A DNA stretch of 6,553 nucleotides, from positions 1 through 6,553 of the forward strand of contig JACQFK010000122.1 in the NCBI GenBank assembly GCA_016200125.1, read 5' to 3'. The notes below the pieces were generated by a model. It was not told the origin of the DNA, made no database searches, and saw only the letters and a list, made by a program, of their open reading frames with translations. The position numbers and the translations under genes were made by a program. The stretch comes from Planctomycetota bacterium (GTDB taxonomy: Bacteria; Planctomycetota; MHYJ01; JACPRB01). Positions 1 through 6,271 of this stretch are shown here, piece by piece; position 1 is the stretch's first letter, and each line of letters opens with the position of its first letter.

Positions 1-1
1 C

Positions 2-1651
2 CACGCGTCGGGCGGCAGCAACGGCGGCCAGATCGCGCCCGCGGGCGTCGGGATCAGCGGCCGCGACTTCCGCTTCCGGCCCGGCGGCGAGTTCGAGCCG
101 CTCTCCGGCGGCGGGCAGTTCGGCTGCTCCTGCGACGACTTCGGCCGCCGCTTCGTCTGCTCGAACGCCAACTCGGCGCGCCACGTCGTGATCGACGACG
201 CCGTGCTCCGCCACAACCCGTACTACGCCGTGCCGTCGGTGACCGCGTCGATCGCCGCGGAGGGCGACGCCGGGACGATCTACCGGACGAGTCCGCAGGA
301 ACCCTGGCGCGAGCTGCGGACGCGGCTCCGCAAAGAGGGCAAGGTGCGGGGGCAGGTCGAGGGGGTGACGACCTTCACGGCGGCGACCGGCATCTTCGCC
401 CACAAGGGCCGCCTCTACGTCGGCGACGTGTCGCACAACCTGATCAGCCGGAAGAGCGTCGCGCCCAACGGCAGCAGCTTCCGCGCGGAGCGCATCGACC
501 AGGAAAGCGAGTTCCTCACGTCGACCGACAACTGGTTCCGGCCCGCGAACTTCGCGACGGGGCCCGACGGCGCCCTCTACGTCTGCGACATGTACCGCGA
601 GGTCATCGAGCATCCCCACTCGCTGCCCGACTTCATCAAGAAGCACCTCGACCTGACGAGCGGCAAGGACCGCGGCCGCATCTGGCGCATCATCGAGGAG
701 GACGGGCCGAAGTGGACGAAGCCGAGGCTCGGCTCGCGGGAGGAGCTTGCCGCCGCGCTCGGGCGTCCCGAGGCCTGGCACCGCCAGACGGCGTCGCGCC
801 TGCTGTACCAGCGGCAGGAAAAGTCGGCGCAGCCTTTGATCGAACCGCTGCTGAAGGCCGAGAGGCCCGAAGTCCGCGTGGCCGCCCTCTCGGCGCTCGA
901 CGGGCTCGGCATCCGCCGGGGCGAGGATCTCCTCAAGGACCCCTCGCCGGAGGTCCGCGAGAACGCGGTGCGGCTCTCGAAGGTCGAGTCGCTGTTCGAC
1001 GTCTCGGACGACGCGCCGCGGGTGAAGTTTCTGCTGGCCTGCCGGCTGGCGGAGTCACAGGACCCGCGGGCGAAGGCGGCGGTCGAGAAGCTCAAGCCGG
1101 GCGCGGATCGCTGGCTCCAGACGGTGATCGCGATCGCGTCGGGGGAGAAGTCGGCGGCGAAGAAGATCCAGGAGTCCAAGACCGAGGCGCCCGTCCAGGT
1201 GGGCGACCGGAAGAAGGTCGTCGAGTCCTATCGCAGCGTCCTCGCGCTGAAGGGCGACGCCCTCCGAGGCCGCGAGGTGTACCGGAAGACCTGCATCGGC
1301 TGCCACCGCTCGGCCACGGAAGGGAAGGACGTGGGCCCCGACCTGTCGACGGTGAAGCAGAAGACGCCCGAGGAGTTGCTGGTCGCCATCCTCGACCCGA
1401 ACCGCGAGGTCAACCCGCAGTTCGTCGCGGTGCGCATCAAGACCACCTCGGACCAGGTGCTCGACGGCCTGATCGCGGCGGAGAACGCGACGAGCGTGAC
1501 GCTGAAGCGGCAGGAGGGGCTCGTCGACACGATCCTCAAGGTGAACATCGACAAGATGATCCGGTCGACCCTCTCGCTGATGCCGGAGGGCCTGGAGAAG
1601 ACCTTCGATGCCCAGCAGCTGGCCGACCTGATCCAGTTCATCAAGGAGTGA
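2..1651 (+). CDS. PVC-type membrane-bound dehydrogenase with HEAT repeats and C-terminal cytochrome c domain (5' partial)
   Basis: The frame is open from the first bases of the window, so this is the last 549 residues of a larger protein whose start is upstream; the GTG at 188 is internal. Residues 1-230 (window numbering) are the end of a glucose/sorbosone-dehydrogenase-like beta-propeller of the Pirellula/Verrucomicrobium type. Its hallmarks are FGCSCDD (40-46), GDVSHNL (141-147), NWFRP (around 178), GPDGALYVCDMYREVIEHP (187-205) and DRGRIWRI (223-230). About residues 240-395 are helical and HEAT-like. About 405-549 form the family's C-terminal heme domain, with CIGCH (431-435) for covalent heme c and a likely distal ligand Met527 in SLMPEG. 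The family is thought to oxidise sugars or alcohols outside the cytoplasm and pass electrons to the heme; the substrate is unknown. The heme motif requires export, but the signal peptide is outside the window. The next gene begins 3 nt downstream, so the two are probably co-transcribed. Confidence 0.9.
   Translation, partial: HASGGSNGGQIAPAGVGISGRDFRFRPGGEFEPLSGGGQFGCSCDDFGRRFVCSNANSARHVVIDDAVLRHNPYYAVPSVTASIAAEGDAGTIYRTSPQEPWRELRTRLRKEGKVRGQVEGVTTFTAATGIFAHKGRLYVGDVSHNLISRKSVAPNGSSFRAERIDQESEFLTSTDNWFRPANFATGPDGALYVCDMYREVIEHPHSLPDFIKKHLDLTSGKDRGRIWRIIEEDGPKWTKPRLGSREELAAALGRPEAWHRQTASRLLYQRQEKSAQPLIEPLLKAERPEVRVAALSALDGLGIRRGEDLLKDPSPEVRENAVRLSKVESLFDVSDDAPRVKFLLACRLAESQDPRAKAAVEKLKPGADRWLQTVIAIASGEKSAAKKIQESKTEAPVQVGDRKKVVESYRSVLALKGDALRGREVYRKTCIGCHRSATEGKDVGPDLSTVKQKTPEELLVAILDPNREVNPQFVAVRIKTTSDQVLDGLIAAENATSVTLKRQEGLVDTILKVNIDKMIRSTLSLMPEGLEKTFDAQQLADLIQFIKE
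1643..1648 (+). promoter_or_regulatory. Shine-Dalgarno AAGGAG overlapping the upstream stop codon
   Basis: AAGGAG ends 5 nt before the GTG at 1654, and its last base abuts the TGA at 1649-1651. This supports GTG 1654 over GTG 1648 (which would overlap the stop) and ATG 1672 (which would remove the twin-arginine motif). The arrangement suggests translational coupling with the dehydrogenase gene. Confidence 0.75.
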
Positions 1652-1653
1652 TC

Positions 1654-2490
1654 GTGAACCGACGCGAGTTCATGGCCACGGGCGCGATGGCGCTGGCCGC
1701 CGCGAAGTGGCCGCAGGACAAGCCCAAGAAGTCGATCATGCCGGGCATGATCAAAGTCGCCGGAAAGCTCGAGGAGAAGTTCGCGATTGCCAAGGCGGCG
1801 GGCTTCGACGGCATGGAAGTGCCGCCCGACTACGAGAAGGTCGACACCTACCGGGCCGCGTCGGAGAAATCGGGGCTCCCGATCCACTCCGTGATCTTCG
1901 GCGGCTGGGGCAAGCCGCTCTCCCATCCCGACCCGAAGATCCGGGAGGAGGGAGTCGAGCTTCTCAAGAAGGGGCTGCAGTTCGCGAAGGCAGTCGGAGC
2001 GGACAACCTGCTGCTGGTGCCGGCCATCGTCGACGGCAAGACGCGCTACGTCGAGGCCTACGAGCGTTCGCAGGAGGGGATCAAGAAGGCGATCGCCACG
2101 GCCGAGGAGAACAAGGTCGTGATCGCCGTCGAGGAAGTGTGGAACAACTTCCTGCTGAGCCCCCTCGAGTTCAACCGCTACATCGACGAGTTCCAGAGCC
2201 CCTGGGTGAAGGCCTACTTCGACATCGGCAACATCGTGAAGAACGGCTGGCCCGAGGACTGGATCCGCACGCTGGGCAAGCGCATCAACCGCGTGCACCT
2301 GAAGGACTACCGTCGCAAGACAGGGCAGTTCGTGAAGCTGACCGAGGGCGACGTGAACTGGAAGGAGGTCCGCAAGGCCTTCCAGGAGGTCGGGTTCACG
2401 AACTACATGACGGCCGAGTTCAACGGCGACGATTTCCTCGAGCCGGACGAGCTGGCCCGTCGTATCGACCGGATCGTGGCCGGCGAATAG
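1654..2490 (+). CDS. Tat-exported sugar isomerase/epimerase-like TIM-barrel protein
   Basis: This 278-residue protein belongs to the xylose-isomerase-like TIM barrel (AP endonuclease 2) superfamily, as hydroxypyruvate isomerase and L-ribulose-5-phosphate 3-epimerase do. It starts with a twin-arginine signal: NRREF at 2-6, then a short alanine-rich hydrophobic stretch to about residue 17, so export in folded form is likely. The barrel runs from about residue 30 to the end. Its metal-binding residues by family alignment are Glu160 (in VEEVWNNF), Asp190 (in YFDIGN), His215 (in VHLKDY) and Glu255 (in AEFNGDD), so all four expected ligands are present. PLEFNRYIDE and the stretch LGKRINRVHLKDY are typical of the planctomycete/Bacteroidetes branch usually annotated 'sugar phosphate isomerase/epimerase'. 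Because it is exported, a phosphorylated substrate is unlikely; an unphosphorylated or oxidised sugar made by the adjacent dehydrogenase is a better guess (inference). The start is GTG, chosen from the Shine-Dalgarno and the Tat motif. Confidence 0.88.
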   Translation: MNRREFMATGAMALAAAKWPQDKPKKSIMPGMIKVAGKLEEKFAIAKAAGFDGMEVPPDYEKVDTYRAASEKSGLPIHSVIFGGWGKPLSHPDPKIREEGVELLKKGLQFAKAVGADNLLLVPAIVDGKTRYVEAYERSQEGIKKAIATAEENKVVIAVEEVWNNFLLSPLEFNRYIDEFQSPWVKAYFDIGNIVKNGWPEDWIRTLGKRINRVHLKDYRRKTGQFVKLTEGDVNWKEVRKAFQEVGFTNYMTAEFNGDDFLEPDELARRIDRIVAGE

Positions 2491-2516
2491 TACTTCCGCG
2501 CGCCGGCGCCGCCACT

Positions 2517-2522
2517 TAGAAT
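2517..2522 (+). promoter_or_regulatory. Putative promoter -10 element (TAGAAT)
   Basis: The 64-nt gap between the isomerase gene and the propeller gene holds TAGAAT, a five-of-six match to the sigma-70 -10 box and an AT-rich island in GC-rich surroundings. A start about 7 nt downstream would give a leader of roughly 25 nt that includes the ribosome binding site. No convincing -35 box is visible; a weak TTCCGC lies 17 nt upstream. It suggests that the propeller gene can be transcribed independently of the dehydrogenase operon. Confidence 0.4.
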
Positions 2523-2542
2523 AGGACGTCGGGCGGGCCATG

Positions 2543-2547
2543 GGAGG
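2543..2547 (+). promoter_or_regulatory. Shine-Dalgarno GGAGG deciding the start at 2555
   Basis: GGAGG lies 7 nt before ATG 2555. The in-frame ATG at 2540 would sit upstream of this site and has only a weak purine run before it, so 2555 is the better start. It also gives a clean signal peptide. Confidence 0.7.
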
Positions 2548-2554
2548 AATCGCG

Positions 2555-3931
2555 ATGAAACCCTTCGCACTCCTGTCCATCCTCCTCCTTTCTCCACAGG
2601 CGGAGAAGGTCTCCTTCGACGAGAAGGTCCTCTGCACGATCCCCGAAGGCGTGATCGCGAAGGACGTCTGCTTCTTCAAGGACGGCCGCCAGGCCGCCTA
2701 CCGCGCCATCGCCGGAGGCAAGATGTACGTCGTCGTCAACAACCAGAAGCAGTCCGAGTACGCCACGATCGCGGACGGCATCAGCTTCAGCCCGGCGGGG
2801 AAGATCTCCTACCGCGGGACCAACGGCTCGCAGTGGTTCGCCGTCATCGGCGGCGCGCCCGGGCCGGGGATGCAGTCGGTGGGCATCCCGGTCTTCAGCC
2901 GGGACGGCTCGAAGTTCGCGTACGAGGCGTCGCGCGGCATCGGCGCGCGGACGGACGCGACCGCGTCGACGGTGTTCATCAACGGCCAGAAGACGGGCGA
3001 CTACGCGGCCTGCGGCATCCCGGCCTTCAGCGCCGACGGCTCGATCTGCGCCCACCAGGTGCGCATCGGCAAGGCCGGGACCGCGCAGCGCGCCTTCCGG
3101 ACGGCGGACGCGATGGTCGTCGGCGGCAAGCCGGGGCCGGAGGCCGACGAGGTGCGCAACCCGTCCTTCGCCCCCAAGGGCAACCGCATGGCCTACCGCT
3201 ACCGCATGGAATACACCTGGACCATGATCATCGACGGCAAGGCGGCGGAGTCGGCGGCCGACATCGGGGACGCCGTGTGGAGCGACGACGGCAAGAGCGT
3301 CGCGTACCGCGTCGGCGAGCGCGGCAAGTACAGCATGGTGATCAACGGCAAGAAGGGCCCCGAGTATCCCGCGCTGGGCGAGCCGGTCTGGAGCCCGGAC
3401 CACAAGACGGTGGCCTACGTCGTGACCGACGCCACGAAGGGCGGCGAGTTCATCGTCTGGGGCGACCGCAAGAGCGAGGTCTACGGCCGGGTCTATCCGC
3501 CGGTGTTCTCGAGCGACGGCCAGCACATGGCCTACGGCGCCCGCGCGGAGAACGGCAAGTACATGGTGGTGCTGGACGACAAGAACGGGCCCGCCGAGTT
3601 CGAGTCGATCGGCAACGTCGTGATCAGCCCCGACGGCAAGCGCGTGGCCTTCGCCGGCCAGTGGAACTTCCGCTGGACCTGCGCGATCGACAGCGGCCGC
3701 GCCTCGATGCACGACTTCGTGCAGACGCCCGTCTGGAGCCCGGACGGCAAGAAGGTCGCCTTCGCCGGCCAGGACCAGGGCAAGTGGTTCGTCGAGGTGA
3801 ACTACCGCCGCGGCGACGACTACGACGAGGTCCTCACGGCGCCGGTTTTCAGCTCCGACAGCAAGAAGTGCGCCTACGGCGTACGCCGCGGCCCCGACCT
3901 GCTGTGGCGGGTCGTCACGGTCGCCGACTGA
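2555..3931 (+). CDS. Exported PD40/WD40-like beta-propeller repeat protein
   Basis: This 458-residue protein begins with a Sec-type signal peptide (MKPFALLSILLLSPQA, residues 1-16, cleavage probably after Ala16). From about residue 37 to the C-terminus it is a continuous array of about eleven repeats averaging 37 residues. Each repeat has a core like PVWSPDGKKVAY followed by a strand like MVINGKKGPEY and then an xxxG turn. Clear cores include VFSRDGSKFAY, VWSDDGKSVAY, VWSPDHKTVAY, VISPDGKRVAF and VWSPDGKKVAF; the first and last cores (FFKDGRQAAY, VFSSDSKKCAY) are more degenerate. No catalytic motif, transmembrane segment, lipobox or C-terminal sorting domain is visible. PD40/TolB-type propellers generally act as binding scaffolds; the ligand here is unknown. 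It follows the isomerase by 64 nt with its own likely promoter and ends 18 nt before an AT-rich palindrome, so it may be monocistronic. Eleven blades are too many for one common propeller, so two domains or an open solenoid are possible. Confidence 0.85.
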   Translation: MKPFALLSILLLSPQAEKVSFDEKVLCTIPEGVIAKDVCFFKDGRQAAYRAIAGGKMYVVVNNQKQSEYATIADGISFSPAGKISYRGTNGSQWFAVIGGAPGPGMQSVGIPVFSRDGSKFAYEASRGIGARTDATASTVFINGQKTGDYAACGIPAFSADGSICAHQVRIGKAGTAQRAFRTADAMVVGGKPGPEADEVRNPSFAPKGNRMAYRYRMEYTWTMIIDGKAAESAADIGDAVWSDDGKSVAYRVGERGKYSMVINGKKGPEYPALGEPVWSPDHKTVAYVVTDATKGGEFIVWGDRKSEVYGRVYPPVFSSDGQHMAYGARAENGKYMVVLDDKNGPAEFESIGNVVISPDGKRVAFAGQWNFRWTCAIDSGRASMHDFVQTPVWSPDGKKVAFAGQDQGKWFVEVNYRRGDDYDEVLTAPVFSSDSKKCAYGVRRGPDLLWRVVTVAD

Positions 3932-3949
3932 GCCGTCACCAGGCAATCC

Positions 3950-3980
3950 TGCAACGAAACAAACCGTTTGTTTCGTTGCA
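3950..3980. terminator. AT-rich 31-nt palindrome, copy 1 (putative terminator; operator not excluded)
   Basis: The left arm TGCAACGAAACAAAC is followed by a single C and its exact reverse complement GTTTGTTTCGTTGCA. In RNA this would give a 14-bp stem with a CCG loop. It begins 18 nt after the stop of the propeller gene and 57 nt before the next start. Its core is nearly identical to the palindrome at 6272-6300. It has no downstream U-tract, but the 3' arm itself is U-rich in either direction. Its position just after a stop favours a terminator. The symmetry and AAAC/GTTT composition would also suit a TetR-family operator controlling the genes from 4038 onward. Confidence 0.5.
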
Positions 3981-4024
3981 AGCGGTGTAAGAGTTCCGTC
4001 CCTGGCCCCATATCCCTCTGCAGT

Positions 4025-4030
4025 GGAGGG
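4025..4030 (+). promoter_or_regulatory. Shine-Dalgarno GGAGGG deciding the start at 4038
   Basis: GGAGGG ends 7 nt before ATG 4038. An in-frame GTG at 4023 overlaps this motif and has no ribosome binding site of its own, so it is rejected as the start. Confidence 0.7.
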
Positions 4031-4037
4031 CTCGGAC

Positions 4038-4364
4038 ATGGAACGCAGGCGGCTTCCCGGCGCCTACCTCGCGCTCGCGCGGCTCGCCGTCTCCGAACTC
4101 CGGAGCGACCTCGCGGGCCTCTTCACGTCGGATTGGGCCGACGCCTCGAGAAGCCGGGCCCGCCGCCTGGCAGAGGCGCTCGAGGACTCCTGCAGCCGCC
4201 AGGGATTGGCCGAGCTGGCCCAGATCGCCCGGTCCGTGGCGGCGCTGACCCGCATCGGGCGGCCGGAGGCGATCCCCCTCTACGCGGAGCTCCGCCGGAA
4301 ATTCAAGGAGCTGCTCAGCCTGGCTGAACTGCAGCTGCTCCAGCAGGCCCGTTCGGTGGCCTGA
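4038..4364 (+). CDS. Small helical protein, possible Hpt-like fold lacking the phospho-histidine
   Basis: This 108-residue protein has no signal peptide or membrane segment, is rich in Ala, Leu, Arg and Glu, and is predicted to be all-helical. High GC at third codon positions and a good ribosome binding site support it as a real gene. I do not recognise it by sequence. Its pattern threads onto histidine phosphotransfer (Hpt) domains: a helix around 11-28, a short linker, a helix 37-52, then GLAELAQIARSVAAL (56-70) and a final helix 76-101. Where Hpt proteins have HxLKGSAxxxG, this one has EALEDSCSRQG (46-56). The Leu, Ser and Gly are kept, but the phospho-accepting His is Glu46 and the Lys-Gly is Glu-Asp. 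If the match is real, it cannot relay phosphate by the usual chemistry and could be a binding or decoy form. It sits 29 nt before the hydrolase gene and may be its operon partner. An unrelated helical bundle is the main alternative. Confidence 0.7.
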   Translation: MERRRLPGAYLALARLAVSELRSDLAGLFTSDWADASRSRARRLAEALEDSCSRQGLAELAQIARSVAALTRIGRPEAIPLYAELRRKFKELLSLAELQLLQQARSVA

Positions 4365-4381
4365 TCCCGCCGGCGCCGGCG

Positions 4382-4387
4382 TATTAG
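4382..4387 (+). promoter_or_regulatory. Possible -10 element (TATTAG) close to the hydrolase start
   Basis: TATTAG, a four-of-six match to the -10 box, lies 6 nt before ATG 4394, just after a GC-palindromic stretch (CGCCGGCGCC, 4368-4377). The same ten bases followed by TTAG occur before the propeller gene at 2501-2519. If used, transcription would begin at or next to the ATG and give a leaderless mRNA, which fits the weak Shine-Dalgarno here. No -35 box is recognisable, and read-through from the gene at 4038 is equally possible. Confidence 0.22.
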
Positions 4388-4393
4388 GTAGAG

Positions 4394-5239
4394 ATGAATC
4401 AGACGCCCTCGCGGGCCGGCGCAGACCTGGCGAAGTGGATGCTTCCCGTTCTGCTCCTGGCTATCGGCCCGGCGGGGAAGGCCGAGACCCAGAATGCTTC
4501 CGGCCTGACGATCCAGGAGGAGGTCGAGGAGTTCGGGGGGCGGCGGATCAACCTGCTGTTCGACGGCCATCCCGCCTTCCTGCTCCTCCCCAAGGGCGAT
4601 CCTCCCGCCGATCCGAGGGCCTGGATCTGGTACGCCCCGACTTTCCAGAAGCAGTACCCGAATTCGCGGCACGCCTTCCTGGTCAAGCGCGCCTTCGAGG
4701 CGGGCATGGCCGTCGGAGGCGTAGATGTCGGAGAGTCCTACGGGAATCCCGAGGGCACCAGGATCTATGCCGGGTTTCATGACGCGCTGACCGCGCGCTT
4801 CAAGCTCAAGCCCAAGGCCGTTCTTCTGCCGCAAAGCCGCGGGGGCCTGATGCTGTACAATTGGGCGGCGCTGCATCCCGACCAGGTCCAGCGGATCGCG
4901 GGCATCTACACCGTGTGCGACCTGCGGAGCTATCCCGGCCTGAAGAATGCGGCGGCCGCGTATCGCATGACCGAAGAGCAGCTGGCCGCCGAACTTCCCC
5001 GCCACAATCCCATCGATCTGCTCGCCCCCCTCGCCAAGGCCGGGGTGCCCATCCTCCACATCCACGGCGACAAGGACCGGGTGGTCCCCCTGGAGAAGAA
5101 CTCCGGAGAAATGGCAGGCCGCTATCGGGCGCTGGGAGGGACGATGCAGCTGGTCGTCGTCCCGGGCAAGGGCCACGAGGAAGTCGACGAGTTCTTCACC
5201 TCCGAACGTTTCGCCTCGTTTCTGACGACGGGCAAATAA
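4394..5239 (+). CDS. Exported alpha/beta hydrolase
   Basis: This 281-residue protein has a signal peptide: a polar start, then a hydrophobic core MLPVLLLAIG (16-25) and likely cleavage near GKA-E at about residue 30. An alternative start at Met16 (4439) lacks a ribosome binding site, so 4394 is preferred, though the site there (AGGTAGAG) is weak. The body is an alpha/beta hydrolase fold related to the prolyl oligopeptidase/dienelactone hydrolase group. The probable triad is Ser148 in the nucleophile elbow LPQSRGG, Asp228 in HGDKDRVVP and His261 in VPGKGHEE. The usual first Gly of GxSxG is Pro146-Gln147 here, while SRGG is kept. The family hydrolyses esters or peptides; the substrate cannot be read from the sequence, but an extracytoplasmic ester such as an acylated sugar is plausible (inference). 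The next gene starts 14 nt downstream, indicating an operon. Confidence 0.82.
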   Translation: MNQTPSRAGADLAKWMLPVLLLAIGPAGKAETQNASGLTIQEEVEEFGGRRINLLFDGHPAFLLLPKGDPPADPRAWIWYAPTFQKQYPNSRHAFLVKRAFEAGMAVGGVDVGESYGNPEGTRIYAGFHDALTARFKLKPKAVLLPQSRGGLMLYNWAALHPDQVQRIAGIYTVCDLRSYPGLKNAAAAYRMTEEQLAAELPRHNPIDLLAPLAKAGVPILHIHGDKDRVVPLEKNSGEMAGRYRALGGTMQLVVVPGKGHEEVDEFFTSERFASFLTTGK

Positions 5240-5253
5240 CCTGGAGGATCGAC

Positions 5254-6267
5254 ATGGTCTGGTCTCTGCTCGGGATCGTCGCGTTCGTGATGGCCGCCCA
5301 GGAGCAGCCCGAGGGGGCGTCGAAGGATCTTCTCGAGGAGCTCAAATCCTGCCGGCACAAGATCGTCCATGAGTCGTTCCGCGACGGGAACTGGGAGATC
5401 TACCTCATGAACGCGGACGGCACGGAGCCGCTGAACCTCACGAAGACGCCCGAGGTGGATGAGCTCTACCCCAAGGTTTCTCCGGACGGCGCCACCCTCT
5501 GCTTCCAGGCGGACGAGGGGAAGGGCGAGACGAAGGTCCGAAGCCTGTACCTGATGAACCTCGACGGCAGCCACCGGGTGAAGATCGCGGAGGATGCCCG
5601 CGAGCCCTGCTGGAGCGCCGACGGGAAGCAGGTGGCCTACCTCCCGAATGAGTACAACAAGTTCACCTACGCCGACGGCGCCACCAAGGGGATCCGGATC
5701 TACGACCTGGCCACGAAGGAGACGCGGGAGCACCCCAACAAGGAAATCCTTCACCTCTACACGCTCAACTGGTCCCCGGACGGGAAGTGGTTCCTGGCGA
5801 CGGTCCACGGCGGGATGGGCTTCAAGCACGGCGTCCTGGCGCTGGAGGCGGGCGGCAACGGCGTCTTTGACCTGGGCCTGAAAGGCTGCCGGCCGGACCT
5901 GAGCCCGGACGGGAAGAAGGTCGCCTGGGGTCACGGCGATTTCGCGATGGGCTGCGCCGACGTCGACCTGGGCAGTCTGCCCCCCAAGGCGACCAACCTC
6001 CATAACATGGTCGAGAGCGGCGAGTTCGAAACGTACCACGTCGACTGGTCGCCGGACGGGAAGTACATCGCCTACAGTTATGGTCCCAAGTTCAAGGGGA
6101 AGAACCTGAAGGGTCTGCTCCCCGAATTCCCCGGCGTCGAGGCGCCCGGCTGGAACACCTGCGTGGCCGACACGTCGAAGAAGAACCGCTGGGTCCAGCT
6201 CACCTTCGACGGGAAATCCAACAAGGAGCCCGACTGGGTCTTCATCAAGGAAGCTCCGAAGAAATGA
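5254..6267 (+). CDS. Exported TolB-like PD40 beta-propeller protein
   Basis: This 337-residue protein starts at ATG 5254, with GGAGG 6 nt upstream at 5243-5247. An N-terminal hydrophobic stretch (MVWSLLGIVAFVMA, 1-14) is a probable Sec signal peptide. The rest is a TolB/WD40-like propeller opened by the classic strand NWEIYLMNADGTEPLNLT (46-63). PD40 cores follow at VSPDGATLCF (75-84), WSADGKQVAY (120-129), WSPDGKWFLA (from 173), LSPDGKKVAW (from 216) and WSPDGKYIAY (from 265). A closing strand, EPDWVFI, lies near the end, giving five to six blades. Unlike TolB it has no recognisable N-terminal TolB domain and no tol-pal neighbours, so a Tol role is unlikely. It may bind a partner or ligand for the hydrolase encoded 14 nt upstream. 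Its blades are longer and more typical of PD40 than those of the 2555 gene, so the two propellers are not recent duplicates of each other. Confidence 0.85.
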   Translation: MVWSLLGIVAFVMAAQEQPEGASKDLLEELKSCRHKIVHESFRDGNWEIYLMNADGTEPLNLTKTPEVDELYPKVSPDGATLCFQADEGKGETKVRSLYLMNLDGSHRVKIAEDAREPCWSADGKQVAYLPNEYNKFTYADGATKGIRIYDLATKETREHPNKEILHLYTLNWSPDGKWFLATVHGGMGFKHGVLALEAGGNGVFDLGLKGCRPDLSPDGKKVAWGHGDFAMGCADVDLGSLPPKATNLHNMVESGEFETYHVDWSPDGKYIAYSYGPKFKGKNLKGLLPEFPGVEAPGWNTCVADTSKKNRWVQLTFDGKSNKEPDWVFIKEAPKK

Positions 6268-6271
6268 AGCC

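Noticed and set aside
188..190. GTG as the start of the first gene
   Set aside because: The frame stays open to the window edge, and residues upstream (for example FGCSCDD) match the dehydrogenase family, so the true start is outside the window.
712..1653. In-frame extension upstream of the isomerase, overlapping the dehydrogenase
   Set aside because: The extension translates to Arg/Gly/Ala-rich nonsense in a shifted frame of the dehydrogenase gene. The Tat motif and Shine-Dalgarno place the start at 1654.
1228..2679. Long minus-strand open frame opposite the cytochrome domain and the isomerase
   Set aside because: The opposite strand encodes recognisable CxxCH and TIM-barrel motifs, while this frame shows no family features; it is a by-product of GC-rich codon usage.
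3950..3980. The palindrome as an insertion-sequence terminal repeat or attachment site
   Set aside because: The two copies are each self-palindromic. The 2.3 kb between them holds no transposase or integrase, and no target-site duplication is visible.
2833..3990. Arg/Gly-rich open frame on the + strand inside the propeller gene
   Set aside because: It is a frame-shifted shadow of the repeat protein: no ribosome binding site, no domain, and extreme Arg content typical of such shadows.
2516..4039. Long minus-strand open frame of about 500 codons opposite the propeller gene
   Set aside because: It mirrors a high-GC coding strand, has low-complexity Ala/Val/Arg/Asp-rich content with no domain, and lies opposite a gene with a signal peptide, ribosome binding site and clear repeats.
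4861..5253. In-frame extension upstream of the TolB-like gene, overlapping the hydrolase
   Set aside because: It is an out-of-frame reading of the hydrolase gene. ATG 5254 has a GGAGG 6 nt upstream and begins a signal peptide.
5254..6267. Identification of this gene as tolB
   Set aside because: Only the propeller part resembles TolB. There is no N-terminal TolB domain, the gene is shorter than a typical TolB, and no tol-pal genes are adjacent.
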